DNA of 64,000 nucleotides from Roseiarcus sp963758335. Its GTDB lineage: Bacteria; Pseudomonadota; Alphaproteobacteria; Rhizobiales; Beijerinckiaceae. The stretch spans positions 682,001 to 746,000 of the forward strand of contig CAVWVF010000003.1 in NCBI GenBank assembly GCA_963758335.1. Direction: 5' to 3'. Each line of letters starts with the position of its first letter. Position 1 is the stretch's first letter. The notes below the pieces were generated by a model, which worked only from the letters and a program-made list of their open reading frames with translations, was not told the DNA's origin and searched no databases. The position numbers were made by a program, and so were the translations under genes. Below are positions 28,526 to 38,374 of this stretch, in pieces.

Positions 28526-31183
28526 ATGCGCACCTCGGTCGGGCAGCCCGTTCGCCTCGTCGATTATCGCGTCCCGGATTTCCTCGTCGACGCGGTCGAT
28601 TTGGATATTTCACTCGACCGCAACGCCACGCGGGTCGTCTCGACTCTGGCGCTGAAGCCCAATCCGGTCGGCCGCGCCGACGTCGATCTTTCCCTCGACG
28701 GCGATGAGCTCGTTTTTGTTTCCGCAGAACTCGACGGCCGACCGCTCGATGCGGGAGACTATCAGGCGAGCCCGTCCCGGTTCGTGCTGCCGAGCCCGCC
28801 CAAGCGCCCTTTCAAACTGAAGATCGAGACGCGCCTCGATCCCGCGGCCAACACCAAACTGATGGGCCTCTATCGGTCCGGCTCCGCCTATTGCACCCAG
28901 TGCGAGGCGGAGGGCTTTCGCCGCATTGCCTATTTTCTCGATCGTCCGGACGTGCTCTCGACCTATCGCGTGCGGCTCGAGGCGGATCGCGCCGAGGCGC
29001 CGGTTCTGCTCGCTAACGGGAATCTCGAAAGCACGGGCGAGTCGGAGGCTGCAGGCCGTCATTGGGCCGTCTGGAGCGATCCGCACAGGAAGCCGTGCTA
29101 TCTGTTTGCGCTGGTGGCGGGCGATCTTGCGCATGTGTCCGACTCCTTCGTCACCGCCTCGGGACGCAACGTAGCCCTTGCCATTTACGTCGAGCCGGGC
29201 CGCGAGGACCGCGCGCAGTACGCGATGGACGCCCTCAAGCGTTCGATGGCGTGGGACGAGCGCATCTACGGACGGGAATATGATCTCGACGTGTTCAACA
29301 TCGTCGCCGTGTCCGACTTCAATATGGGGGCGATGGAGAACAAGGGCCTCAACATCTTCAACGACAAATACGTTCTTGCCTCGCAGCAGACGGCGACCGA
29401 CGACGACTACGCCAGCATCGAAGGCGTGATCGCGCACGAGTATTTTCACAATTGGACCGGCAATCGAGTGACCTGCCGCGACTGGTTCCAGCTCTGCCTC
29501 AAGGAGGGTCTGACGGTCTTCCGCGACCAGGAATTCTCCGCCGACATGCGTTCGGCGCCGGTGAAGCGGATCGCCGAAGTGCGGGCTCTGCGGTCGGCGC
29601 AGTTCCCCGAGGACGCTGGTCCTCTCGCGCACAATGTGAGGCCGGAAGTCTACAACGAGATCAGCAACTTCTACACCGCGACGGTGTATCAGAAGGGCGC
29701 CGAGGTGATCCGGATGCTGAAGCGCCTGATCGGTCCGGACGCGTTCCGCGCCGGCATGGACATGTACTTTCATCGCTACGACGGCAAGGCGGCCACGGTC
29801 GAGGACTTCATCGGCTGCTTTGCCGACGTTTCGGGGCGCGATTTCAGCCGGTTCATGCGCTGGTACACGCAGGCGGGCACGCCGAAAGTGACCGTGCGCA
29901 CCGCCTACGACCCCGCGGCGAAAACCTACCGGGTCGACATCGGCCAGACGCTCGCTCCAACGCCGGGACAGGCGACCAAATTGCCGGTGACGATGCCGAT
30001 TGCGCTCGGCCTCGTCGATCCGCAGGGGGGCGACTTCGCCCTGTCCTCCGTCGATGCGACGCCGGGGGAACTCGCCGAGGGCGTGTTTGAACTGACGGAC
30101 GCCGAGCGGTCGATCGTGTTTCGCGACGTTCCGGGCCGGCCAACGCTTTCGTTCCTGCGCGGATACTCGGTGCCGGTGCGCGTCGAGGACGACCTCACGG
30201 AAGAGGATCTCATTGTCCTGTCGCGGCACGACAGCGACAATTTCAACCGCTGGCAAGCGCTGCAAAGCCTGGCGACGCGGGTGCTCCTGCGCGGCGTGAA
30301 CGCGATTCGCGCCGGCCGCGCGCCGGAGCGAAACGAGGGCCTCGTCTCGGCCTTCGGCGCACTGATCGAGGACGCGCGCGCCGGCCGGATCGATCCCGCT
30401 TTTGCGGCGCAGGCGATGACGCTTCCAACGGAAGCGGACATTGCGCGCGAGATCGGCGAGGATGTGGATCCGGACGCGATCTATGCGGCGCGCAAGACGC
30501 TGCGCGGCGCTCTCGGGCGCAAACACGCGAGCGCGCTCGCGGACCTGCACGAATGGCTCGCAGATTTGGGGCCCTTCAGCCCCGACGCCGAGTCGGCCGG
30601 CCGACGGGCGCTGCGCAACGTCGCACTCGCCCTTTACGCCGACGGAGACATCATCGACGGGCTCGAGCGGGCGCACCGTCAGCTCGCCGAGGCCGACAAC
30701 ATGACCGAGCGGTTCGGCGCGCTCACGCAGATCGTCCTCAAGCCGAACGCCGGGCGGGAGCGCGCTTCGGACGCCTTCAGCCGGCGATACGCCATGGAGC
30801 CGCTCATCCTCGACAAGTGGTTCTCGCTGAACGCGCAGATCCCGGAACGCGAGACGCTCGACCGCGTGCGCGGGCTGATGAATCATCGGGGATTCTCGAT
30901 GTCCAATCCGAACCGGGTGCGGGCGCTGATCGGCGGGTTCGCGGCCAACCACACGCAGTTCAACCGTGCCGATGGAGCGGGCTTCGCGTTTCTCGAGGAG
31001 ATGGTCGTCGCTCTCGACCCGGCCAACCCGCAGATTGCCGCGCGCCTTCTCACTGCGATGCGCTCGTGGCGATCGCTTGAGGAAACGAGGCGCGGCATGG
31101 CCGAAGCGATGCTGAAGCGGATCGCCGAACGGCCCGCGCTGTCGCCAGACCTTCGCGACATCGTCACGCGCAGTCTGGCGTAG
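28526..31183 (+). CDS. pepN: Aminopeptidase N (M1 family)
   Basis: The 885-residue zinc aminopeptidase removes N-terminal residues from peptides in the cytoplasm. The exopeptidase motif GAMENKGLNIFN (about 268) is followed by HEYFHNWTGNRVTCRDWFQLCLKEGLT (about 303), which gives HEXXH plus the distal Glu. The C-terminal superhelical domain (ALGRKHASALADL, MNHRGFSMSNPNRVRALIGGFAANH) is complete. Length is normal for the PepN type. The start is preceded by GGAAAGG. No lesions. It lies between the broken murI and the histidine kinase. Confidence 0.95.
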   Translation: MRTSVGQPVRLVDYRVPDFLVDAVDLDISLDRNATRVVSTLALKPNPVGRADVDLSLDGDELVFVSAELDGRPLDAGDYQASPSRFVLPSPPKRPFKLKIETRLDPAANTKLMGLYRSGSAYCTQCEAEGFRRIAYFLDRPDVLSTYRVRLEADRAEAPVLLANGNLESTGESEAAGRHWAVWSDPHRKPCYLFALVAGDLAHVSDSFVTASGRNVALAIYVEPGREDRAQYAMDALKRSMAWDERIYGREYDLDVFNIVAVSDFNMGAMENKGLNIFNDKYVLASQQTATDDDYASIEGVIAHEYFHNWTGNRVTCRDWFQLCLKEGLTVFRDQEFSADMRSAPVKRIAEVRALRSAQFPEDAGPLAHNVRPEVYNEISNFYTATVYQKGAEVIRMLKRLIGPDAFRAGMDMYFHRYDGKAATVEDFIGCFADVSGRDFSRFMRWYTQAGTPKVTVRTAYDPAAKTYRVDIGQTLAPTPGQATKLPVTMPIALGLVDPQGGDFALSSVDATPGELAEGVFELTDAERSIVFRDVPGRPTLSFLRGYSVPVRVEDDLTEEDLIVLSRHDSDNFNRWQALQSLATRVLLRGVNAIRAGRAPERNEGLVSAFGALIEDARAGRIDPAFAAQAMTLPTEADIAREIGEDVDPDAIYAARKTLRGALGRKHASALADLHEWLADLGPFSPDAESAGRRALRNVALALYADGDIIDGLERAHRQLAEADNMTERFGALTQIVLKPNAGRERASDAFSRRYAMEPLILDKWFSLNAQIPERETLDRVRGLMNHRGFSMSNPNRVRALIGGFAANHTQFNRADGAGFAFLEEMVVALDPANPQIAARLLTAMRSWRSLEETRRGMAEAMLKRIAERPALSPDLRDIVTRSLA

Positions 31184-31210
31184 CGCGTCCCGAGGCTGAC
31201 GGTCAGGTAG

Positions 31211-31571
31211 GATGAGAGCCGTTGCCGGGAAACACGGGAGGAGACCTTGGGCTCCGCGAACCTGTCCACGAAACGACAACGGATAGCCGAACTGGCGAGG
31301 ACGACGGCGGGGACATTATCACCTCCGTGCGCTTCTCGACAGGCGAGTCCACAGACCCGGACGTGCAGCTTTCCCGCATCCGGTTTTTCACGGAAGAGTT
31401 TCGCTCGCGTTGGCGTAGAGGACGCCGTCCGTGACTCGCCTGTCGAGAAGCGCACGGAGGTGATGATGTCCCCGCCGTCGTCCTCGCCAGTTCGGCTATC
31501 CGTTGTCGTTTCGTGGACAGGTTCGCGGAGCCCAAGGTCTCCTCCCGTGTTTCCCGGCAACGGCTCTCATC
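31211..31571. repeat. Long palindrome: 139-bp arms around an intron domain V unit
   Basis: 31211-31349 and 31433-31571 are inverted copies with a single mismatch (ACATTATC against ACATCATC). The 83-bp centre contains the 56-bp domain V unit (31354-31409, minus orientation). Each arm encodes an N-terminal piece that looks like a group II RT (ANLSTKRQRIAELARTTAG). The structure is best read as two inverted, heavily deleted intron ends. As a hairpin it would also block transcription out of pepN. Confidence 0.88.
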
Positions 31572-31776
31572 GCCGCCTGCCGCCGCGAGACCTGACGCTA
31601 CTGGCGCTCGTCTCGGGCCGCGAGTCGCGTGCAGCCGGCGTTCTCCCCTTGTCCCCAAATTTCATTCCACCCCTGTCAAGGGGCTGGACAAAGATTCGCA
31701 CAAGGATTCTTATCGTAGTGATTCGGGTCGAACGGCGGGTTCGCCCGACTTCATTTGGCAAGGTTTGGGAACGACG

Positions 31777-34062
31777 ATGATGCGTGCAAGCGCGGCAAAC
31801 GCAGGGGCTTGCCCGGGCGAAGCGGTCCGGCGCCGGAGCGGCGCAGCCGTCCGCCATGGAGCGCCGTCGCGCCCGTGCCGGGCTCCGTCGTGCGCCTCGA
31901 TCGGCGTCGTCATTGCGGTCCTCCTGGTGACCTTGGTGACGGCGCGGCATCTATTAGTCGAGCGCGATCTTGCGCTGACCGAGGCCGCTCGCGAGGTCGA
32001 CATGCGCGCGACCCTGGTCGCGGAGCGCCTCAACGCCGCGCTGGCCGCCGCTCCGGAAGCGTCGCCAGAGGAGATCTTCAGACGTGTTCTCGAAGCTCAT
32101 CCGGAGGAGCGGCTCGCCAGGGCGGTTCTGGTCGACCGCGCGGGGCGGCGCGTCGCCGACGACCCTCCGGAGACAGCCGGCGGCGCGTGGCTCGACCCTT
32201 ACGCGCTCCCGACCCGAGGCGACGGGGCGAGCATCCTTCGGGTCTCGGATGACGCCGGGGGCGACCGGTTCGCGGCGGTCAGGACCCTGCCGGCGACGGC
32301 TGGGCGCGTCGCGTTCGCCTCTCCTGTCGAAGATCACCTGGCGGCGTGGCGGCGCGCAGCGACGGTGACGATCCTCCTGCTCGGCTCGACAATCGCACTC
32401 ATCGTCGCTGCCGGCGGCCTCTACGCGGCCGAGGTCCGGGGGAGGCGCAGGCGTCTCCGCGAGCAATGCGCTCTCCGTGCGCGCCTCGATCTCGCGCTGA
32501 ACCGCGGACGCTGCGGCCTATGGACGTGGGACTTGCATCGCGGACGAATCGTCTGGTCGGCGTCGATGTTCAACGTTCTCGATCTTGTCGAACGGCCGGG
32601 CCACTGGACGGTGTCGGAACTGCAGGGCCTGATGCATCCCGAGGACCACAGCCTGGAAGGCATCGCGCAGCGCGCCCTCGAGCGGAGCTGCGATTTCATC
32701 GAGGTCGAGTTTCGCATCCGTGCGGCCGACGGGCGGTGGATCTGGCTGCACAAGCGCGCGGAACTGGTCGAGGACGAGGAGACCGGCCAGGCTAGCCTAG
32801 TGGGCATCGCTTTCGACGTCACCGACCGCAAGCGCGAAGCGGAGGCCTCTGCGACCGCCGATCAGCGCCTGCGCGATGCGATCGAAGCCATTTCCGAAGC
32901 CTTCGTACTCTGGGACTCGAGCGATCGGCTGGTTCTGTGCAATTCGAAATACCAGCGTCTGCACGATCTCCCGGACGAAGCGGTCCGGTCCGGCGCGCAT
33001 TACGCCGATCTCTCGTCGCTCGCCCGGGAAGCGCAGCCGGAGATCGGCAAGCCGGTCGGCCGCGTCCGCCGTTGCCGAACCTTCGAGTCGCGGCTGCCCG
33101 ACGGACGGTGGCTGCAGGTCAATGAGCGCCGCACGCGCGACGGCGGATTCGTCTCAGTCGGGACCGACATCACGGCGCTAAAGGAGCATGAAGAGCAGCT
33201 GATGAATTCGGAACGGCTGTTGCTCGCGACCGTCGCGCAGCTGCGCCAGTCGCGCCGCTCGCTCGAACAGCAGGCTGAGCAGCTCGCGGAACTGGCCGAG
33301 CGCTACCACGAGCAGAAGGCGCAGGCGGAGGCGGCCAATCGCGCCAAGGCGGAGTTCCTGGCCAACATGAGCCACGAGCTACGCACGCCGCTCAACGCGA
33401 TCATCGGCTTTTCGCAGCTGATGGGAAGTCAGACGTTCGGCCCGCTGGGGTCGGAGAAATATCGCGACTACTGCGAGCACATTTCCGCGAGCGGCGAATA
33501 TCTCCTGCATGTCGTCAGCGACGTCCTCGACATGTCCCGTCTCGAGGCCGGGCGGGAACGCCTGACCTATTGCCGGTTCCGCGCCGACGAGGCTGTCGGC
33601 CGGGCGGTCCACGACGTCGCGGCCACGGCGCGGGAAAAGCGCATTTCCGTGACCGCCGACGTCGGCGCGAACCTCGTCATCGAGGCGGACCGGAGGGCCG
33701 TGGAACAAATCCTCACGACGCTCATGCGCAACGCGGTGAAATTCGCGCCCGACGGCGGCGCCGTCGAGGTCGGCGCCGAGGCGATCGCCGACCGGATCTA
33801 TTTCTACGTCCAGGACAACGGGCCCGGCATCGCAGCGGAGGACATCGCCCGTTTAGGGCGGCCCTTCGAGCAGGGCGACGCCGTCATGGCCGACGGCATG
33901 AAAGGCTCGGGCCTCGGCCTCGCCATCGCCAATTCGCTGGTCGAACTGCATGGGGGCACGCTCCGCCTGGGGTCGCGGGAGGGGGAGGGCGCGGTGGCCG
34001 TAGTCGCGCTGCCGCGAGTCCAGCGCGGCCCGAGGGCAATGGCGCTCGCAAAAGTCGCGTAG
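31777..34062 (+). CDS. Membrane sensor histidine kinase with two PAS domains (PdhS/PleC-like)
   Basis: The 761-residue protein has transmembrane segments at about 39-58 and 195-218 around a periplasmic loop. PAS domains follow at about 238-350 and 365-468, then a coiled coil (480-520) and HisKA with NMSHELRTPLNAIIGFSQLM (His about 533). The HATPase domain has QDNGPGIAAED and SGLGLAIANSLVELHGG. The ATGATG at 31777 is used because the longer frame runs into the palindrome. Similar kinases in Hyphomicrobiales act on DivK-type regulators of the cell cycle (inference). Confidence 0.87.
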   Translation: MMRASAANAGACPGEAVRRRSGAAVRHGAPSRPCRAPSCASIGVVIAVLLVTLVTARHLLVERDLALTEAAREVDMRATLVAERLNAALAAAPEASPEEIFRRVLEAHPEERLARAVLVDRAGRRVADDPPETAGGAWLDPYALPTRGDGASILRVSDDAGGDRFAAVRTLPATAGRVAFASPVEDHLAAWRRAATVTILLLGSTIALIVAAGGLYAAEVRGRRRRLREQCALRARLDLALNRGRCGLWTWDLHRGRIVWSASMFNVLDLVERPGHWTVSELQGLMHPEDHSLEGIAQRALERSCDFIEVEFRIRAADGRWIWLHKRAELVEDEETGQASLVGIAFDVTDRKREAEASATADQRLRDAIEAISEAFVLWDSSDRLVLCNSKYQRLHDLPDEAVRSGAHYADLSSLAREAQPEIGKPVGRVRRCRTFESRLPDGRWLQVNERRTRDGGFVSVGTDITALKEHEEQLMNSERLLLATVAQLRQSRRSLEQQAEQLAELAERYHEQKAQAEAANRAKAEFLANMSHELRTPLNAIIGFSQLMGSQTFGPLGSEKYRDYCEHISASGEYLLHVVSDVLDMSRLEAGRERLTYCRFRADEAVGRAVHDVAATAREKRISVTADVGANLVIEADRRAVEQILTTLMRNAVKFAPDGGAVEVGAEAIADRIYFYVQDNGPGIAAEDIARLGRPFEQGDAVMADGMKGSGLGLAIANSLVELHGGTLRLGSREGEGAVAVVALPRVQRGPRAMALAKVA

Positions 34063-34123
34063 CGGCGTTTAACGCCGCTTTAGGGGCGGCGCCCTGATTC
34101 CTCAAAGGCTTGAGATCCCTCTT

Positions 34124-35859
34124 TGTAATCGGGGCAAATTTCCGGGCGGAAGGGGGGAGTCAAGCGTCGGAAAGTATGATTCAAGCTGGGGATGTCCGTT
34201 GATTCGGGTGATCCGCTTGAGCGCATGACGCCGGCCGAGCTCATCGGCCTGGTTCGCACTTTGATTGGCGAAGTGACCCGCTTTCAGGCGGAGTACGAGA
34301 AGGTGAGCGGGGCGTTGGCCAAGCTGAGGGTCGAGCATCAGGCGGTCAAGGACGAACTGGCGCGATTGAAGAAACTGCCGCCGCGGCCGCCGCAGAAACC
34401 CTCGGGGATGGACAAGGCGACGGACCGACCGGATTCGCAAGCGAACGCGCCCAAGGGCGGGCGGTCGACGCAGCGGCGCGGCAGCAACCTGGACAAGCTG
34501 ACGGTCACGCAAACCATCGAGGTGAAGGTCGACGCGCCAGCGGGTTCCCGCCACAAGGGCTACGAAGAGATCGTCGTTCAGGACTTGGTTCTGAATCCTT
34601 TGGTGACCCGCTATCGGCGCGAGCGCTGGCAAACGCCGGATGGGAAGACTCTGATCGCGCCGCTCGATCCCGGGATCGTCGGTGGCTATGGCCCGCATCT
34701 TCAGCGCCTGATCTTGATGCTGCACTTTCAGGGACAGATGACCTGCGAGCGGATTCTGGCGCTGCTGAACGGCGTCGGCGTGGTGATTTCGAAACGCCAG
34801 GTGGTGCGCCTGCTGGCCGCCAAGCTCGAGACGTTCCGCGCTGAGGACGCCGAGGTGCTGAAGACCGGATTGAGCAGCGCTTCCTTCGTCACGGTCGACG
34901 ACACCGGCGCCCGCCATCGAGGCAAGAGCGGCGTGACGACCCAGATCGGTTCCGACAGCTTCACCACGTTTCGAACCGGCCCGAGCAAGTCCCGCCTGGC
35001 GTTCCTGCGCAATCTCCTGGGCGGCGCGGCCTCTTACGTGGTCAACGAGGCGGCGCTCGTCTACATGCGGGCTTGCAATCTGAGCCTCAGTCTCATCGAC
35101 ACGCTCGCGGGCCATCCGACGCGGCTTTTTGCGTCTCACGAAGACTGGACGAGCCATCTGAACGCGCTCGGATTCGCCGATCTCAGGATCACCCCCGATC
35201 CGGTGCGGGTCGCCAGCGAGGGTGCTCTGTGGGGCGCCGTTCGCGAGCAAGGCCTGCTCGGCCAAGCCATCGTCGTGTCAGACGGCGCCGGCCAGTTCCG
35301 CGTCGGCGAACACGCCTTGTGCTGGGTGCACGCCGAACGCCTGGTCCACAAGCTCATCCCCGCCAACGACAAGCGGCGCAACGCGATCGAGGTCGCACGG
35401 CGCATGATCTGGTGGTTCTATCGCGCCTTAAAAGAATACAAGCTCGCCCCGAGCCTCGAGAAAGCCGAGCGTTTGCGGGCGCAGTTCGACCGCATCTTCA
35501 ACCGCTCCAGAACCGGCTACGCCACCCTCGACAGCCTGCTCAGGCGCCTCTTTCGCCTCAAGGACGATCTCTTGCGCGTCCTCGACCATCCCCATATTCC
35601 GCTGCACACCAACGCCTCGGAAAACGACATCCGCGTCTTCGTCACCAAGCGCAAAATCTCCGGCGGGACCCTCAGCGACAGAGGCCGCGACGCCCGCGAC
35701 GTCATGCTCGGGCTCGCCAAGACCTGCAGGAAGCTCAAAATCCCCTTCTTCGACTATCTCGGCGCTCGCCTCGCCATTCCACGCCCCGAAATCCCCGATC
35801 TCGCAACTCTCGTCAGGCCCGCCCCAAGCTAACGCCGCCCGGAAATTCGCCCCGGTTAC
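34124..35859 (+). mobile_element. Solo IS66-family element
   Basis: Inverted ends share TAA(T/C)CGGGGC(A/G)AATTTCCGGGCGG. CCCTCTT flanks both sides (34117-34123 and 35860-35866), a 7-bp duplication where IS66 usually leaves 8. Only the transposase gene is present, without tnpA or tnpB, as in the ISBst12-type subgroup. It lies 62 bp beyond the histidine kinase stop. Confidence 0.87.
34192..35832 (+). CDS. IS66-family transposase (TnpC-like)
   Basis: The 546-residue product has an N-terminal coiled coil (TRFQAEYEKVSGALAKLRVEH), a basic linker and the DDE domain. Candidate acidic residues are Asp in VTVDDTGARH, Asp in VVSDGAGQF and Glu in HTNASENDIRVFVTKRK. The full frame is open and the element may be active. 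Confidence 0.92.
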   Translation: MSVDSGDPLERMTPAELIGLVRTLIGEVTRFQAEYEKVSGALAKLRVEHQAVKDELARLKKLPPRPPQKPSGMDKATDRPDSQANAPKGGRSTQRRGSNLDKLTVTQTIEVKVDAPAGSRHKGYEEIVVQDLVLNPLVTRYRRERWQTPDGKTLIAPLDPGIVGGYGPHLQRLILMLHFQGQMTCERILALLNGVGVVISKRQVVRLLAAKLETFRAEDAEVLKTGLSSASFVTVDDTGARHRGKSGVTTQIGSDSFTTFRTGPSKSRLAFLRNLLGGAASYVVNEAALVYMRACNLSLSLIDTLAGHPTRLFASHEDWTSHLNALGFADLRITPDPVRVASEGALWGAVREQGLLGQAIVVSDGAGQFRVGEHALCWVHAERLVHKLIPANDKRRNAIEVARRMIWWFYRALKEYKLAPSLEKAERLRAQFDRIFNRSRTGYATLDSLLRRLFRLKDDLLRVLDHPHIPLHTNASENDIRVFVTKRKISGGTLSDRGRDARDVMLGLAKTCRKLKIPFFDYLGARLAIPRPEIPDLATLVRPAPS

Positions 35860-35929
35860 CCCTCTTAAATTCTTACCTGAGGGATCATAGACAAGACGAG
35901 TCGAACATTGTCATTGAGGCGCGGGGCGA

Positions 35930-37548
35930 TCAAGCTGCAGCCAAGAGATCGACGACGCGTTGGATGGCGGTGTCGGCGCGGTGATAGGCGGCTTCGAGCC
36001 GGCTGTCTGGACGGTGTTGCGGGTCCGGCCGGTGATGGAAGCGGCTGTTGGCGAGGGGGCCGCACAGGCGCTTGTGGAAGAAGAGGAAGAGGAGGGCGAC
36101 TTGGACGCCCTTGGGTGAGAGCCGGTAGGCGTAGCGCGAGCCGTCGCGCTCGATCAGGCCGTGTCCCTTGAGCTTGCGCAAGTCGTAGCGGAGCTGGTTC
36201 AGGCGGTAGGTCTTCTCAGAGAGGTCGAAGGTGTCGAGGACGGCTTGATGGATCTGCCGGGCCGTCCAGCCGCCGATCTGAGGACCGCCATGCAGGAGGA
36301 CCTCGAACAGGCGGATGATGCGCGGCTCGTGGATCTTGAGGCCGGGATAACGCACCGCGCCGATGGTGATCGGATGGGCGAGGCGCTGCAGCAGCGGGAA
36401 ATCGACATGCACGTTGAGCCACTCGGCCTGGAAGCCGGCGAAGCGATCCGTGATCAGCTGGAAGGTGGTCCGCACGGCATCGAGATGGTCGAGCCCCTTA
36501 AGCAGGCCGAAGTCGGTGAGATTGTTGGAGACCAATTCGTTGCGCAGAAAGGTCAGGAACTTCTCATACTGTTTGAGGAAACCGCTCTTGAAGTAGGCGC
36601 GGAAGACATGATGGCCGTGCTCGATCTGGTCGATGACCGTGGCCAGCTTGCCATGCATCCGGCGACTGACCCGCTTGCCGAAGATCGTGGCGATCTTGTC
36701 AGCGCTGAGCCGCCACAGGCCGAGTTCGCAGCTGCGCTCGAATAGCTTGTGGATGGGAAAGTGACGCCTGAAGATGAAGTTGCGGCAGTACTCGATCTGG
36801 GAGATGGCGTAGAAGCGTGACAGGTTGAGCTTGGCGCGCTCCTTCTTTGAGAACTTCGGTCCGAGGATCAGGGTCCAGGAGTCGAGGCGCCGGCGAATGA
36901 TCTCTGGGCTCAGCCGGTCGGCCGACGCCTGCAGCGCCGCTGCATCGTCGACGGCGAGGAAAGCGTTGTCATGCTTGCGGAAGCCGATCCCCGCCCGCTT
37001 CAGCTCCTGCTCGATGAAGCTGTGGCCGTTGAGATAGTAGGCGGTCTGGAAAGGGAAGAAGGAAGCCACCCGCACAACCATCGGTCCGAGCGCCTCGTCG
37101 CGGACATAGAAGTAGTAATGCGTGAAGCGGCTGCGCTGGTGCGCGACGATGCGGTAGTGCGGGTCCTTGGCCGGGTACTTCGGCAGGCTGATGCGGAAGG
37201 TCGGCCCTTGCTCCATGCTCTTGAAGATGAAGTAGACACCGTAGGCATTGCGCTTCTCCATGCGGCGCAGCCACCGCAGCACGTGGTCCTCCTTGCGTAC
37301 CCCTTCTCGGCCCATTCGATCGGGATCGCGTGATTGCGCGCGTAGGCTTCCACCCAATTCTGGTAATCGGCCGTCCGCTGGCTCAGCGCCTCCTTGCTGA
37401 CCTCCGCCACCCCGACGATCTCACGGAAGAAGTGGACGACCAGCTCGGGCCGCGACAGCGCCGTCAGATAGCCGCGAATGACAATCCGGTCGAAGCAGTG
37501 ATAGACGAAGACCAAGAAGTCGCCGAACAGCTTGGTGAACAAATCCAT
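35930..37548 (-). pseudogene. About 540-aa protein of an unassigned family with a C-terminal winged helix, one frameshift
   Basis: The ATG at 37548 gives MDLFTKLFGDFLVFVYHCFDRIVIRGYLTAL and runs to IEWAEKG. After a one-G loss in a GGGG run (plus strand about 37300-37303) it continues as VRKEDHVLRWLRRMEK to the stop at 35930. Middle blocks (RSRFTHYYFYVRDEALGPMVVRVASFFPFQ, NLSRFYAISQIEYCRNFIF, NVHVDFPLLQRLAHPITIG) match no enzyme I know. The end (LRKLKGHGLIERDGSRYAYRLSPKG) looks like a winged helix. I recall near-identical copies in many rhizobial genomes, which hints at mobility. A divergent small gene starts 62 bp upstream. Confidence 0.65.
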
Positions 37549-37609
37549 GGCAGCCCCCTCGGTACCCGGCAGGGATCGAAAGGCGATCCGGCGTCGACCG
37601 GGCAAACAG

Positions 37610-37882
37610 ATGGTGGAGGGGAAGAGCTTTCGCCTCGCCGAGGAGGTCCGCTCCATCCAGCGTCGGGCGGCTGACCGCCATGGGCGCGTCGTCACTGTTG
37701 GTCAGCTGGTCCTGTTCTCTACCGAAACCGGCGACGCCTGGCTGCTCGACCCGTCCGATCAACTCGCCGCAAGGCTGGCCCGCGACGGCGACCCGGAACC
37801 CGTCCACATCGAAGAAAATGATACCTCCTTCGTCATCGATTGGAAGGGCAACTATCGCATCGAGGGACCCGCCTTCATCTAA
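37610..37882 (+). CDS. Small conserved protein, divergent from the preceding gene
   Basis: From the ATG at 37610 the protein reads MVEGKSFRLAEEVRSIQRRA, then VTVGQLVLFSTETGDAWLLDPSDQLAARLARDGDP and DTSFVIDWKGNYRIEGPAFI. It looks like a real soluble protein of the SEC-C/PBPRA1643-free, unnamed type. The TAA stop is followed in frame by SDRQTRRVSTILGYPTHL, which looks like continued coding sequence. The product may thus be prematurely ended. It shares a start region with the divergent minus-strand gene at 37548. Confidence 0.6.
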   Translation: MVEGKSFRLAEEVRSIQRRAADRHGRVVTVGQLVLFSTETGDAWLLDPSDQLAARLARDGDPEPVHIEENDTSFVIDWKGNYRIEGPAFI

Positions 37883-38167
37883 TCCGATCGCCAGACCCGG
37901 CGCGTCTCAACCATCCTCGGATACCCCACGCACCTGCTCGCGCCACCGTCCTGAAATTTCAAATATCTTTGGCTAGAGTTTTTTTAGAGTTTTCTTAGAA
38001 GTCATGGCGCCAACCGGGCTCCGCCGCGTCCGAATCGCGTCCGAGTTCTTATGTACATAATGAATATAGTATTTGCCGCTTCGAATTGCTCAACCGGCCG
38101 TTCGACCGGCGGCTTGCCCCCGACCGAGCCGATCGACGGGGGGATGATCCGGCGCCGGGTTTGAGAC

Positions 38168-38374
38168 GATGACACCGGCCGCGCCGATGCGCTAAGAGAG
38201 AAGCTGTTCGAGCCGCTAATCTCTACCAAAGCGACCGGAATGGGCGTCGGCCTGTCAATTTCGAAGTCGATCATCGAAGCCCTTTATGGGCGGATTTGGC
38301 GTGAATCAGGCCCCGCGGGCGGAGTCGCATTCGGCTTCACTTTGCCGTTGACGACCGCGGAGAGTGGGGAATGA
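38168..38374 (+). pseudogene. fixL: C-terminal stump of the oxygen sensor kinase FixL
   Basis: The frame reads DDTGRADALREKLFEPLISTKATGMGVGLSISKSIIEA, then GGVAFGFTLPLT, the G2-box end of a FixL-type HATPase domain. A TGA stands in frame just upstream, and no PAS-heme, HisKA or N-box is left. The stop codon overlaps the fixJ start as ATGA. The stump cannot sense or phosphorylate. Confidence 0.8.

Noticed and set aside
28610..31279. 889-aa open frame antisense to pepN
   Set aside because: It has low-complexity basic composition and mirrors the third-position GC of pepN. pepN carries all catalytic motifs.
31513..31776. An 88-residue N-terminal extension of the histidine kinase
   Set aside because: The extension begins inside the palindrome and is not protein-like. 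The ATG at 31777 precedes the first membrane helix at a normal distance.
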